A DNA stretch of 64,000 nucleotides from Picochlorum sp. 'celeri' (lineage: Eukaryota > Chlorophyta > Trebouxiophyceae): positions 434,001 to 498,000 of the forward strand of contig JAACMV010000020.1 of assembly GCA_010909725.1 (NCBI GenBank), given 5' to 3'. Below the pieces are notes generated by a model. The model was not told the origin of the DNA and did no database searches. It was given only the letters and a program-made list of their open reading frames with translations. Below, one piece after another: positions 1 through 10,410 of this stretch. Each line of letters begins with the position of its first letter. Position 1 is the stretch's first letter. The position numbers and the translations under genes are program-made.

Positions 1-3000
1 GACGCAACAGATGCAATCCCATATGCTGCTCCTCTTGTTGCATCTGCAGCTGCTTGGTGCCCTGCCAAGTTCATGAACTGATAAATCAGATCAGGTTGAC
101 CTAGATCTGTCGCCAAGGAGCATATCTCTTTATATGTTGAGATTCCCCCGTTTTGATTGGGTAAAGAGCCCAGAGATCCCTCCTCGAATATTTGAGTGCT
201 GCCCTCAACATGATCAGGCCTCATCCACTTTCCAGAGTCACTCCCTGAGAGGATACCAACAAGGGAGGCCACAAGATCTTCCCTCACATCGTCCTTGGCA
301 GCTTGATAACAAGAAGTAACTCCTTTGCTGGCAAGATCACGCGTTCTTTCGTTGCTGTCTCCTAGAAGCAAGCAGAAGGCTTTCTGAATCTCTGCCACAT
401 TGTCAGATATCTCTGGTGTTTGTGGTGCTCCCTCAATGAGCCTCAACAGCCAGATTGCACCAGCCATACGCGATTCTGATCGTGAACTAGCGATACAATT
501 GTTCGCAATAAATTTCAAGATCTTTTCCCTCGTCGCGCCTTTCTCTCCGTGTGAATGTGAAGGCCATGGATGAGTATTGTCCTCGGCCATCCCAGCATGC
601 AGCAACAGATACTGATCGCGTGTGGCATTCGTACCTCCCCATATGCAAACAAGAGCATCACCACACTGTTCTAGCAACTTCTCATCTTTTGAAATATGAA
701 ACTCCAGTATTTCGTCGACGATAGTGGCAATATATGAGTCATCGTGTGCATTCATTCCAATCAGTCCCAATGCCTCTGCAACAATGATGGAAATGCTGCT
801 ATCTTTATACGGCTTTAATTTCGGCAAGACTTCTTCAAGAATCTTAGAGAGATCACTTGTCTTCAGTCCATCACCGAAACTAGAGTATGCAATGCACAGC
901 AGAGCAGTCGCACGAATGACTTTATTTTTCAGCTCATCAGAAAGAGTCAATGCAAGCAATGTTGCCTTGGGGTCTTGCAGGTTGCTTGCAGATGGAGAAG
1001 TATGGCTAGGAGATACTTTCCACGCTTCTAAGAATCCAATGGTAAATAATGCGCCAATAACCTCCTCCTGTTTTCTCTGCTTGCTCGCTAATACGTCTTT
1101 GATGATCTCACTTGAACGTGCACAAATCTGTTCCAACCTTTGGGACGGCATGGACTGTCTCAAAAACCCTAGCAACCTTGCTGATTTGCAAGAAATTCTG
1201 CCATCTACATGGTTCAACATGTCCTCAAAGATAATGGTCTTTGATTCGAAATATTGCAAAAACTCCCCCTTACTCAACGCAGCTGAATACAAAAGCGAAT
1301 CAAGAGAGGCATTCTGGAGACTCCCAGGTGCATTCCTAATCAGACACGAGGATAAAATTGCTGCAAGGATGCACAGACATTATACAGATGACATTATACT
1401 GTATTATGGATACCACGTCAACGTACCGAAATAACCCCTCACGGCCTCTGTGTCACTCTGATCCAATGGGAGAGAGTGCAAAAATCCCAAAAGTGCTTCT
1501 AGAGAAGGTGCTGGCAAAAACAAGGTCGACAATCCATCATGGGACCCGTGAAAAATCTTTGGATGTTTCTCTGAAACGACATTTACCATATCCTTCAACG
1601 TGGGCATTGCTCTCACATCTTTTTCCCCCTTGCCAAACTTTGCGCCCTGTGCCTGTACCACCTTGTCCACATCAAGGCCTTCACGTGCAAGGCCTGATAT
1701 ATTAATGTTTCCATCAGAGCATAAAACAGAGCACATGTATCGAGCATGTGTATCACTAAACTTGAAAATCCATATAATCCACTGCAACGCCGTCTGCTTC
1801 ACCGAACTATTCTCACTGTAACAGTACCCCTCCAACACCTCCCACACTTCAGAAGACTGATCGGCATCATCCTGGAAACAATTCGCCAGGCAGTTGATCG
1901 TTTCCTGTACCGATGCTCGCACTCCAGGACCTTCAATCTCTAAAGCATCAAAGCAGCGCTTCATCAGTTCCATCTTCATTTCTTGCAACGATGCAGGGTC
2001 TCTTTGAGCAAGCTGTCCCAAGCATTGATATGCAAAACCTCTCAGCGATGCAATACCAGAGCCCCCCTCTAATATTTCCAAGCATTGACGAATGATCGAT
2101 GGAGCAAACACGCGTATCGTCGAGGTGTCTGCATGCTTTAGCACATGCACAGCAAACTGCATTCCTTGCTGTTTCAGTGACAGATTCGAAGCCTCCCCAA
2201 AAATACAGTCATGGATCACCATGATAGCCTCCGGATTCGTATTACACGCCACCGTACTCTTACACAGAATTCCAAGTATTCTGCTTTTCAATGACTGGTT
2301 GACTGGACTTCTTTTCAGATGATCAGGCAGAACTTGATCCTCCATGCTACCCAGGTACATGTCAAATAAAGGCTTCACCACTGCCCTCTTCTCGACATCC
2401 ACCGTCGGATGCGCTGTATCCACAACACATGTCTTCGCATACATAAATTCACTCTTCTTCTTCACAGCCTCATACGGGCTGGATGAGGCACACAACAAAA
2501 ACATCATACTATCTTCTGGAGACGGCTCAGCATGCGAGACAAATTCCAACACACCCACCATCATCTTCTCTACATCATCCACAGACAGTTCCCCTCGACC
2601 TTCTATAATCTTCATATCCGACTCACTCAATCCAGGAACAACACGTGCACCATCTGCAACCCTTGTCCGCGAACTCGGAGGGATGTACAATGCCAACATG
2701 ACAGCGTGCCTCATGAACACATCCAAATCCTTCCCATCTCCTACAATCGCCTTGGCATCTATCCTATCGCTTAACTTCCTCGAATATTCAGGATACCATC
2801 GTAATAAACGAAACACATGCATCATCAACGCATTCTGATGCCCACCAGGCCGTGCATGAATCCCTTGCACCACTTCCCCCACAACATCCAGCCCATCCGA
2901 CCCACATCGATCAAACGCCTTGCCCAAATACACCAAACCTATGTTCTGGCCTACAGAATTCTTACTATCTCGATACGCCCGCCACACAGATCCAATGGGC

Positions 3001-3302
3001 AATCTCAGATTCGGCAACCCATCCATCCTCTTATTTGCATGAGACAAAATGTCCAAAACCTTTTGCTGCACCTGACGCTGCACCCCTTTCGGCAATTCCA
3101 CCGACGCATCCATCTTCCCAATCATGATGGGAATCAGTTTGGACAAAACATTCTCCAACGCCGTCCCATCCGTCGTAAAAGCAAGTCTCGAAAGAATCCT
3201 GTCCAACGAATCCAACTCAGCCTGAACATCCGTCGACATTATTGTATCGCGCTTTACTCTCTTTGTCTCTGGTCGATTTCCTATATCTGTTGCATCAGCC
3301 AT
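1..3302 (-). CDS. ECM29: ECM29-like proteasome adaptor/scaffold, 5' part (partial)
   Basis: Large HEAT-repeat protein that in yeast and animals tethers the 26S proteasome core to its cap and acts in proteasome quality control. Exon 1 is 3302-1427 (ATG at 3302), followed by a 66-bp intron (1426-1361, GTACGT...GCAG) and exon 2 from 1360 to the window edge, still open. About 1,077 residues are visible of an expected ~1,800. The N-terminal block (LDRILSRLAF, then KVLDILSHANKR) matches the family's opening. Near the left edge TYKEICSLATDLGQPDLIY matches the conserved core preceding the 'FMNLA' segment. The splice is phase 1 and restores the frame after an early stop in the unspliced reading. The gene is divergent from the MFS carrier, with about 550 bp between start codons. 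Family assignment is confident; the 3' half lies outside the window. Confidence 0.88.
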
Positions 3303-3853
3303 TCAATTCAATCCCTCTTTGGTCCATGCATGGGGTTGTTCTGTTCAAAATTGGAATCAAGGCTGTTCGATCAGTCAACAGTTGTCACTGTTTCACTATA
3401 GAAATACCTGTCGCTACTGTCATATCAATTAGTCTTGTATTTTAGTGCTAAAAATAACAGAAGAAGCCACGGGATGTTCTGTGGACAGTGCTATACTCCA
3501 TGGACTGGATGGGCACGACGATGGCGATCTTCTTTTTTTTTTCATCGTCGCGAGAAGATCGCTTCCAATGGGAATGGCGACCGACAGAGCAATAGAGTCA
3601 AGAATCTGTCCATGTGATCTGCACTACTGTTTTTTTTACACATCTTGTATCCATTTAGACGCCTAGTGTCGCTGGTACGTGTCACAACCCGATATTTCGG
3701 GCGAACGTTGGGAGGACGATCCCGTCAACTGTCAGTATGAAATACAGTCCAAACGGATGATCCATCCCATTTTTGTTTGCTTTTTTGAACATCTGTCTCA
3801 TATATGAATTCCTATTGCAGAATACCAGTGCGAACAAGCAAGAAACGAACACA
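3303..3853. other. Divergent intergenic region with hairpin and probable 5'UTR intron
   Basis: This stretch separates the divergent ECM29 and MFS genes and holds no convincing ORF. A stem-loop lies near 3523-3562: GCGATCTTCT pairs with AGAAGATCGC around a T-rich loop. A donor-like GTACGT near 3677 and an acceptor-like TTGCAG near 3826 could bound an intron in the 5'UTR of the downstream MFS gene, which would explain the pyrimidine tract between them. No clear TATA element was assigned. Confidence 0.4.
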
Positions 3854-5398
3854 ATGATCTCACGAGTCACGACAGCAGGCCAGCCTTTCGTGGCACCCAG
3901 GATGCCTGTGACGCGATCCCGCAGTCTTTTGGTAAGACAAAGGAAATGTGTGTCGCATAGGGTGATGGGGTGCCCAAAGACGGTATGCACGGCCCAGCCT
4001 GCCCCTCAGGAAGGACAAGGTGTGGGGTCAAAGCTGAAGCAATTGGTCACACCGTTCAGCAACCCAGAGGCGAATAAAAAGATGCTTGCTTTGGCAACGG
4101 CTCAGATGTTGTGTTCGGTGGCCACTCTTATTCATGACACATACCTGCCAGTGTATATGAGTGATGTGTTGCAGATGAGCAACAGTAAGATTGGTAATCT
4201 TCAGGCTATTGCGCAGTTTTTGAGCAAGGCGTCGGGGAGTGTGAGTGGTATCTTTGCTGATATTTTGTCACCAGCTCGCATGGTTATTTTCGGTACATTG
4301 TTGACGACGATTAACAAGCCCATGTTTGCTGCGTCTGGGATTGTGTATAGTACCTTTGGGGCCATTGCATGCTTGTACTGGATTACCTTTGGTAAAATCT
4401 TCGATAGAATGTCCAAGGGTATTCGTGAAGCTCCTAGTAAAGCGTTGATTGGGGATTTGGCGACTCAGTCTGGGGAGAGTGCGGCAGCTGCTTTTTCACT
4501 GAGGCAGTCCATGGCAACGTTTGGTGCTCTGTTTGGTGCTGCTGTGGCTGCTGCAGCGTACAAGGTATCCGGTCAAAATTACGTTGTAACGTTTGCAATG
4601 GCTGGAGTACCAGCCTTGGTTGCGCTTACGCTGGTCGTGTATGCATTTGGAACTGGAGGAACAAAGGATGAGAGTGCCCCTGCTGCCAGCGCAGCATCCC
4701 CAAGTGGGGAGGGTGAAGACGAACAGGTGCAACTGACATTCTTCCAAAAAGCGAAAGCTCTTTTGGGAGCCTTCCAACCTGCGTATTGGCAGGCGCTCAT
4801 CATCGTCTCGATCCTGTACTTTGCCAGATTTGATGCATCCTTTGTCACCCTGAGGGCAAAGACTGTCATGGACAAGGCCTCCCTCCCCGTGTTGACATCC
4901 ATCATCATGTTGACGCAGGCTGTCTTGGCGACACCAATGGGATTGAAAGCGAAAGAAAGCGTGGCATCCAGAAACATGGTGATTGTTGCTGGTATCGCTG
5001 TGCTCATTGGGGCCAATGCATCCTTTGCCTTCATCCCCTCCTTCACAGGCATGGCGCTCGGAGCCTTTTGTATCGGGGTACATATGGCCATGACTCACGG
5101 AGTCACTATTGGAATGCTGTCATCCTATATTCCGCAAAAGACAATCCCAGGACTGGGAAAGATTACTGGAACTGCATGGTCTTTCACTGACATGGTGTTG
5201 GGTGTCATCCTCGCCTATTCAAACTCTTTGGCAGGATTCTTGGCAGACAAGACTGCCCAACAAGGACTCGGCAACATTGGATGCTTCTTCGGTGGTGCCA
5301 CAGCATGCGCCCTGTCCATCTGTGCCATGATCATATTTAGTTCATTTGGGTCCCTTGGAAGGGATGATCTCATCAACCAAACCAAAAAAGCTGCCTAA
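3854..5398 (+). CDS. MFS transporter, probably plastid-targeted
   Basis: Integral membrane carrier of the major facilitator superfamily; substrate unknown. The 514-residue reading starts at the ATG at 3854, preferred over upstream codons because the sequence then opens with a Ser/Arg/Val-rich, acid-poor stretch of about 45 residues resembling a chloroplast transit peptide. About 12 hydrophobic segments follow. The loop between helices 4 and 5 reads DRMSKGIREAPSKALIGDL, a variant of the loop seen in prokaryote-like MFS proteins (GKGIRxAPRDA type). A Ser/Gly/Glu-rich central loop (around SAASPSGEGEDE) divides the two six-helix halves. There is no intron in the coding part, but one is likely in the 5'UTR. 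The next gene on the same strand begins 39 or 228 bp downstream, depending on its start. Superfamily is secure; substrate and location are inference. Confidence 0.75.
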   Translation: MISRVTTAGQPFVAPRMPVTRSRSLLVRQRKCVSHRVMGCPKTVCTAQPAPQEGQGVGSKLKQLVTPFSNPEANKKMLALATAQMLCSVATLIHDTYLPVYMSDVLQMSNSKIGNLQAIAQFLSKASGSVSGIFADILSPARMVIFGTLLTTINKPMFAASGIVYSTFGAIACLYWITFGKIFDRMSKGIREAPSKALIGDLATQSGESAAAAFSLRQSMATFGALFGAAVAAAAYKVSGQNYVVTFAMAGVPALVALTLVVYAFGTGGTKDESAPAASAASPSGEGEDEQVQLTFFQKAKALLGAFQPAYWQALIIVSILYFARFDASFVTLRAKTVMDKASLPVLTSIIMLTQAVLATPMGLKAKESVASRNMVIVAGIAVLIGANASFAFIPSFTGMALGAFCIGVHMAMTHGVTIGMLSSYIPQKTIPGLGKITGTAWSFTDMVLGVILAYSNSLAGFLADKTAQQGLGNIGCFFGGATACALSICAMIIFSSFGSLGRDDLINQTKKAA

Positions 5399-5625
5399 GC
5401 AGCACTATATATGTATGAATGATTTTTTAATTTGTAATGAAGACGGTGAAACAGGGAACTCGTGCTGAGTATCTCGTGAAATCGCCGCGCTGCTGTTTCT
5501 TGTTGAAGACAAAGTCCAACTTCCAATCACGAAGACAACCGAGGTACCCAAAAAAGGGCTGTATTCATAGTATTGGCAATAGATTTTTAGATACCACGGT
5601 ACATATACCAAGAAGAACCGTGACT

Positions 5626-6477
5626 ATGGCACAGGGAACCTCTTCTCACGAAGAAACCTCCCAGGAGACAACAGCACCCACCGGTGAGCCTGGTACCAGG
5701 CTCGTGTTTACAAACCCATCAGGGGAGCAGCTCGTCGGGATACTCGTGAAACCTGAGCAGAAGAACATGAGTAACGATGTCGTTGTACTCTGTCATGGAT
5801 ACATGTCAAACAAGAATAGCTGCAGATTTGCAGAGATTGCAGATGCTTTGGCAGGTGCTGGTCTGTGTTCCTTTCGGTTTGACCATCCCTGTGCGCTGAA
5901 TGGAGAGAGTCAACGCCATGGAGAGTTCCGTATGGGAAATCATGAAGAAGAAGTCCGTGATATCAAATCCGCAGTCGACTTTCTCCGCCACGACAAGGGC
6001 ATGAATGTGATCTGTGTCCTTGGACACAGCAAAGGTGGCACAAATGTTCTAAAATATGCCGCCGAGATTGGCGACGTCCCCAAAATGATCAACCTCGCAG
6101 GACGGTTTCAACCAATGAATGGATTGGAGAAGAGGTTTGGACAAGGTATCTTGGAGGCGTTGGAGAAGGCGCACCCAGAGGGTATAGAGAGGACAGAACC
6201 TTGGGGTATGACATGGACCATGAGATGGACAGATTTTATGGGACGAGCAAACCTTCCCATGACAGAGTATGCCCAAAAGATTAAAGACGATGGCAAGGTT
6301 GAGCTTCTATGCATCCATGGAAAAGATGATGAGACGATTAGCTATGAAGAATCTAAACTCTGTGCCCGGCTCTCAGGATCAGCATGCTGTCTCACACCAG
6401 GCAATCATAATTTCGCCCGTGCTGACGAGTTTATAGGAATCATCGTGCAATTCTGTACTGGTACTTTAAAATTGTAA
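5626..6477 (+). CDS. Alpha/beta hydrolase, serine hydrolase type
   Basis: A 283-residue alpha/beta-hydrolase of the small 'lysophospholipase/cinnamoyl-esterase-like' kind; substrate unknown. The oxyanion-type HG is at residues 57-58, the nucleophile elbow GHSKGG places Ser135, an Asp of the KDDETI segment (234/235) is the acid, and His261 in PGNHNF completes the triad. The ATG at 5626 is chosen because the hydrolase fold begins soon after it. The frame is open back to an ATG at 5437, which would add 63 basic, Ser-rich residues that could be a transit peptide, so the N-terminus is uncertain. Its stop codon ends only 2 bp before the start of the next gene (a peroxidase) on the same strand, which suggests a shared transcript. 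Confidence 0.75.
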   Translation: MAQGTSSHEETSQETTAPTGEPGTRLVFTNPSGEQLVGILVKPEQKNMSNDVVVLCHGYMSNKNSCRFAEIADALAGAGLCSFRFDHPCALNGESQRHGEFRMGNHEEEVRDIKSAVDFLRHDKGMNVICVLGHSKGGTNVLKYAAEIGDVPKMINLAGRFQPMNGLEKRFGQGILEALEKAHPEGIERTEPWGMTWTMRWTDFMGRANLPMTEYAQKIKDDGKVELLCIHGKDDETISYEESKLCARLSGSACCLTPGNHNFARADEFIGIIVQFCTGTLKL

Positions 6478-6479
6478 TA

Positions 6480-7698
6480 ATGTTTCGTGCGTTGCTTGTA
6501 CAACAGTCGAAGAAGATCTCTTCCGCACAGTTGGTGCCACGTGTGCTTCGTGGATATGCCACAGAAGCTGGGTCATCCAAGCCGAGTGGGGTACGTTTCA
6601 TTCGATATTGTATTCATAATTAGGGTTTCATCTCTCTGTGGGAGATTGGCTCAGCAGGAGGTATTTCTTTCTTCCATTGACGCGACATGAAAAAGACAAA
6701 TGAACAATCCACTCCGCCTCATAATCACTATTGATGGTTGCTTTCATTCAATGATATCACATATCTTGCAGGGAGGAGGAGGAGGAGGAACCTTTTTGAT
6801 TGGTTTGCTTGGTGCCGGGGCTGGGTTGTATTTTGCCAAGGAACAGGGATATCTGGACACCTTGCTGGGGATGCCTCCATCTGCCAAGGAGATTACTCCG
6901 GAGGATTATGCACAGGTGAAGAAGGCAATTGCTGATCTTTTGGATCATGATGATTATGATGATGGTTCTTATGGTCCTGTGTTGGTGAGGCTTGCATGGC
7001 ATACGTCTGGGACATATGACAAGGCAACTGGGACTGGGGGGTCCAATGGAGCAACCATGAGGTTTGCACCTGAATCGGCATGGGGGGCGAATGCTGGTCT
7101 GAAGGTTGCACGTGACTTGCTTGAGCCAGTGAAGAAAAAGTTTGGTTGGATTTCCTATGCAGATTTGTGGACGCTTGCTGGAGCAACTGCCATTGAGGAG
7201 ATGGGTGGACCTGAGATTCCATGGAGGCCTGGGCGATCTGATAAGGACGAAGCGACGCACGTTCCTCTTCCTGACGGTCGACTACCAGATGGAGATAAAG
7301 GATCGGATCATATCAGGGATATCTTTTACCGAATGGGATTCGATGACCAGGAGATTGTGGCTCTCGTTGGAGCACATGCCTTGGGTAGATGCCATCCAGA
7401 TAGGTCTGGATGGGATGGGCCATGGACGAATGCCCCGACAACGTTTTCGAATCAATACTTTGTGGAATTAAAGGAGAATAAATGGAGAAAGAAAAAGTGG
7501 GATGGTCCAGAGCAATATGAGGATAAGAGTGGCACGCTGATGATGCTTCCCACGGATATGGCTCTCATCTGGGACAGAAAGTTTAGAAAGTATGTCGATT
7601 TGTACGCAAAAGATGAGGACAAGTTCCGTGAAGATTTCTCCAAGGCATTCTCCAAGTTGATGGAATTGGGTGTTCCGTTTCCCCAACAACAAGCATAA
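6480..7698 (+). CDS. Membrane-anchored mitochondrial APX/CcP-type heme peroxidase
   Basis: Class I heme peroxidase that reduces H2O2. Exon 1 (6480-6590, 37 codons) encodes a basic, Ser/Leu-rich mitochondrial-type presequence ending near RGYATEAG. A 181-bp intron (6591-6771, GTACGT...TTGCAG) joins in phase 0 to exon 2 (6772-7698). A glycine-rich transmembrane helix ([16 protein letters not shown]) follows. The distal site reads [12 protein letters not shown] (Arg, Trp, His), the proximal His is in VGAHALG, the proximal Trp in GWDGPW, and the proximal Asp in MMLPTDMAL. The segment from IPWRPGR to [12 protein letters not shown] resembles yeast cytochrome c peroxidase, while the Arg in DRSGWDGPW sits where ascorbate peroxidases bind ascorbate, so this looks like an APX/CcP hybrid. 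Total 346 residues. The start lies 2 bp after the preceding gene's stop. Confidence 0.88.
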
Positions 7699-7744
7699 TC
7701 TTCTTTTGACCCTTCAAAAAATACCGCACACATGGTGTATACAT

Positions 7745-8776
7745 TTACATTGAATACCCTAATTCAGTCAAATGTATATATGATTGTGTAAAATTGTGTA
7801 AAAATGCGTCGTTATCGTCCGCAAACCGTTGTATAATAGGCCGCAATGTAGCATCATCAGGAAGCACTCTATCAGACTGGAGACCAATCATGGATGCCAT
7901 GGGATCCTTGCTATTCTCCCATGGCTTCTTTAACAAAGACGTATAATACGTGTTATCAAACAATAGCGGTTCTCCAAACCCCTTATTTCCGAGCGTATGG
8001 GATCCCAGCAGTGCCACCATGTCTGTTGGCCCAAATCCCATGGATTCGAAGGCAGCTAGCTGCTCTGGCGCTGAGAATGTTTCCTCCGGCATACGCCCCT
8101 CTGGATCCGGCGCAGTCGCATCTCTCCTCCCAATACGTATCTTTCGTATCATATCAGGACCCTTTGTGCGATACACAGCGTAGGCCCCACTAAGGGCAAT
8201 CAAATCTGCAAAGGACAATGGTGTCCCTTTCACCTCTTCCTGCAGCTGGCGGATCACATTCACGCCTCTCTTCAACCCAAAATTCTCTGGTCTATCCGTC
8301 TCAAATTGAATAGACCCATTCGGTCCACCATCATTGGTGCTGACTCTGTATGTGGCAGAATCATGAAAGACTAGCCTGAGCATCAATGGACATTTAATCG
8401 GTGGTATACACCGATTCATCGCTTCCATCACAATGCGATACTCGTCATCCGTCATGTATCGAAGCCCTGGCATACTGTGAGCCTGCTTCGCATACTGTGC
8501 AGCAGGCACGAAAGACGCCATCATCACCAGGAGGTTTCTCCTGTGTATGAATTGAGAGTGGTCACACGTGGTTCCCTCCTGTGGCTCGCTATGTGTTTCA
8601 TTTTCTCTATGTAATACATGTAAACGGGATCGTTGATCCCGCTGATGTGGCTGTAGAACGGTCATGCGAGAAGTGTTCGCATGGCACATGATGCCATGTC
8701 GCCAACATGTGTGACCACAACCGAATGCCATCTCAAGAGTCCCTTTTCTATCGACTAATGGCTGCATATATTGCAT
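7745..8776 (-). CDS. APX-like heme peroxidase with twin-arginine signal (thylakoid lumen type)
   Basis: A 343-residue class I peroxidase relative of the TL29/APX4/APX6 group. The first ~80 residues look like a chloroplast transit region followed by HRRNLLVMMASF, a twin-arginine-like lumenal signal. Distal residues are LRLVFHDS: Arg and His are present but the class I Trp is Phe. The proximal His (LLGSHTLG) and the Asp in LQSDRVL remain. The stretch that normally carries the ascorbate-binding Arg and the proximal Trp (RSGxxGxW) is deleted between SHTLG and FDNTYY, so ascorbate is unlikely to be the donor. The ATG at 8776 gives the longest reading; 8731 is an equally possible start. It converges with the APX/CcP gene, with 46 bp between stops. 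Confidence 0.8.
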   Translation of the reverse strand: MQYMQPLVDRKGTLEMAFGCGHTCWRHGIMCHANTSRMTVLQPHQRDQRSRLHVLHRENETHSEPQEGTTCDHSQFIHRRNLLVMMASFVPAAQYAKQAHSMPGLRYMTDDEYRIVMEAMNRCIPPIKCPLMLRLVFHDSATYRVSTNDGGPNGSIQFETDRPENFGLKRGVNVIRQLQEEVKGTPLSFADLIALSGAYAVYRTKGPDMIRKIRIGRRDATAPDPEGRMPEETFSAPEQLAAFESMGFGPTDMVALLGSHTLGNKGFGEPLLFDNTYYTSLLKKPWENSKDPMASMIGLQSDRVLPDDATLRPIIQRFADDNDAFLHNFTQSYIHLTELGYSM

Positions 8777-9279
8777 TTAAAAAACAATCAATTAAGAGTG
8801 GGGAGACCATGTATGTATGGCAAGGGACCGATCCGGATTTTACAAAAACTGATCTCAAGGGATTCAAATCCAAGAAAGACCAACCTCTGCCAGAGGGGCT
8901 TGTTGGTACTTGTTCACCACCTCTGTAGGCCGACGAGAGCATCTTTTTACTCAAATCTGATTGACATACAGTTACCTAGACAATGCCCAATGCTTCCTTC
9001 CATGGTATGTATGAGCTGGTCATACGCGAGATCAGAGTTCCCAAGCAATGGCCTCGATATTCCTCTTAACAATCACGTGTCTTGCAGTGACAATGAGTAT
9101 CTGTCGTGTGGATCCTAGGGAGCAGCAGAAACTCCCATCCTCTGTTCCAACCTCCTATATTCAACTTTCATATGGCTTGGCAGCCATCATGAGCGAATGG
9201 CTGTTGTCATGCAGATGATTGAAGACGTAGCAGTACACTCAAAGATGGCTGTGCACCATGGAATATTAGTTGAGTTTAC
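8777..9279. other. Gene-poor interval upstream of a doubtful gene
   Basis: No firm gene is seen. A small frame at 9048-9218 opens with a signal-peptide-like start (MASIFLLTITCLAV) but runs only 56 codons, has no recognisable domain, and overlaps a donor/acceptor-like pair (GTATGT near 9005, TTGCAG near 9087). Several frames are open here by chance or through decay. Confidence 0.3.
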
Positions 9280-10129
9280 ATGAGTACGCATGCTCCTGCC
9301 GATGAATTCCGGCAGAGCGGGTGCATATCCACCAGCATACATATTGGAAATATTCAAGTCAATATCGAGAGGTTTCGCCAAATGGACTTCGGGCATCCAG
9401 ACGGTATTTACAGGATCAGTAGGAATGATGGGCAAACCGCAGGCTATTCTGCAGATGGCTGTTTTGTCTGCCCTCAGGGCGGGAATGGACTGCGCTGCGA
9501 CTCTGACCTATCCTATCACTGCAGACGTGTGCATCAAATATGCGCTGAGTATCGCATATCGCCCCTTGATGACTCTGACAGTGGAGATGAAGGCACTCTG
9601 GAGGAGGGGGAGGAGAAAGAGCATCTGCTACAGGAGCCTGCAAGTCGGCACTCAATACCATTTTCATACACAGAAGACATAAGAAAAGGTGTGGTGAGGA
9701 TGGCAACGCATGGGTTTGGTCCAAACACAGTTGAGGATCCTGAACTGTGGTTTGGCAGAGAACTCCAGCATTATATTCCGACAAAAAAAGTGCCTCTGCG
9801 GTCTGCGGTGCAAGCAGCTCCATTGCCCAAACCAGAGGGTTGCATCCAGTGTGCATTATTTAGGCCTCAGCCATGGGTTATTGAGGACCAATGCCACACA
9901 GGCTGTTGAATTAGATCTATTGGTTGATTGTGCAATGGATATGAATGATTTTAGTGGCGGAGCGCTGTCGGCTCAGTGCGACAAGCTCAGGAAGAAATAC
10001 GAGTTCTATCATTCAGTAGGCCTGAATGAAGAAAGGTTTATGGAAGTCAGTACCTTCCGCTCGGCCGTGAACACTTTTTCAAACAGGACATTATTACAGA
10101 GTGACCAGCAGTTTGGAGATATATTTTGA
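9280..10129 (+). CDS. Doubtful two-exon hypothetical gene, possibly degenerate
   Basis: Unrecognised. Frame 1 is open from the ATG at 9280 (directly after an in-frame stop) to 9909, and a second frame is open from about 9850 to 10129. They can be joined by an intron 9808-9901 (GTGCAA...CACAG, phase 0) to give about 251 residues. The first part has clustered cysteines (CFVC, then C, C, C over ~45 residues) that might bind metal, followed by an acidic run (DDSDSGDEGTLEEGEE). The second part is mixed and charged. A third reading (9290-9682) is also open across the same DNA, so the true frame is unsure. It could be a fast-evolving lineage gene, a degraded insertion or chance ORFs. No homology is claimed. 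Confidence 0.3.
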
Positions 10130-10410
10130 CAGAATCTTTGACAGATGCAAGGCGGTGGAGAATTTTGCATACTAATTCGGGAATGTGCCGCTATCAGCTA
10201 CACTGCCCATTGGATCCCATGGCCATGGGGCCATTCATGATGCATCGCATATGCGATGAGGACGCCGGCCGTCATCTTGTTTGCATAAACGCTCACGCAC
10301 ATCTAGCAACGGCATACCGGTAATACTTTGATAAAGAGGTAATCTTTCTATCGATACAACATATTTTACCTAGCCTATATTACAATTTTATCAGCATAAA
10401 CAGAAGCAAC

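Noticed and set aside
9280..10410. Viral or transposon origin for the gene-poor stretch
   Set aside because: No terminal repeats, target-site duplication, polymerase, integrase or capsid motif could be seen; kept only as an open question.
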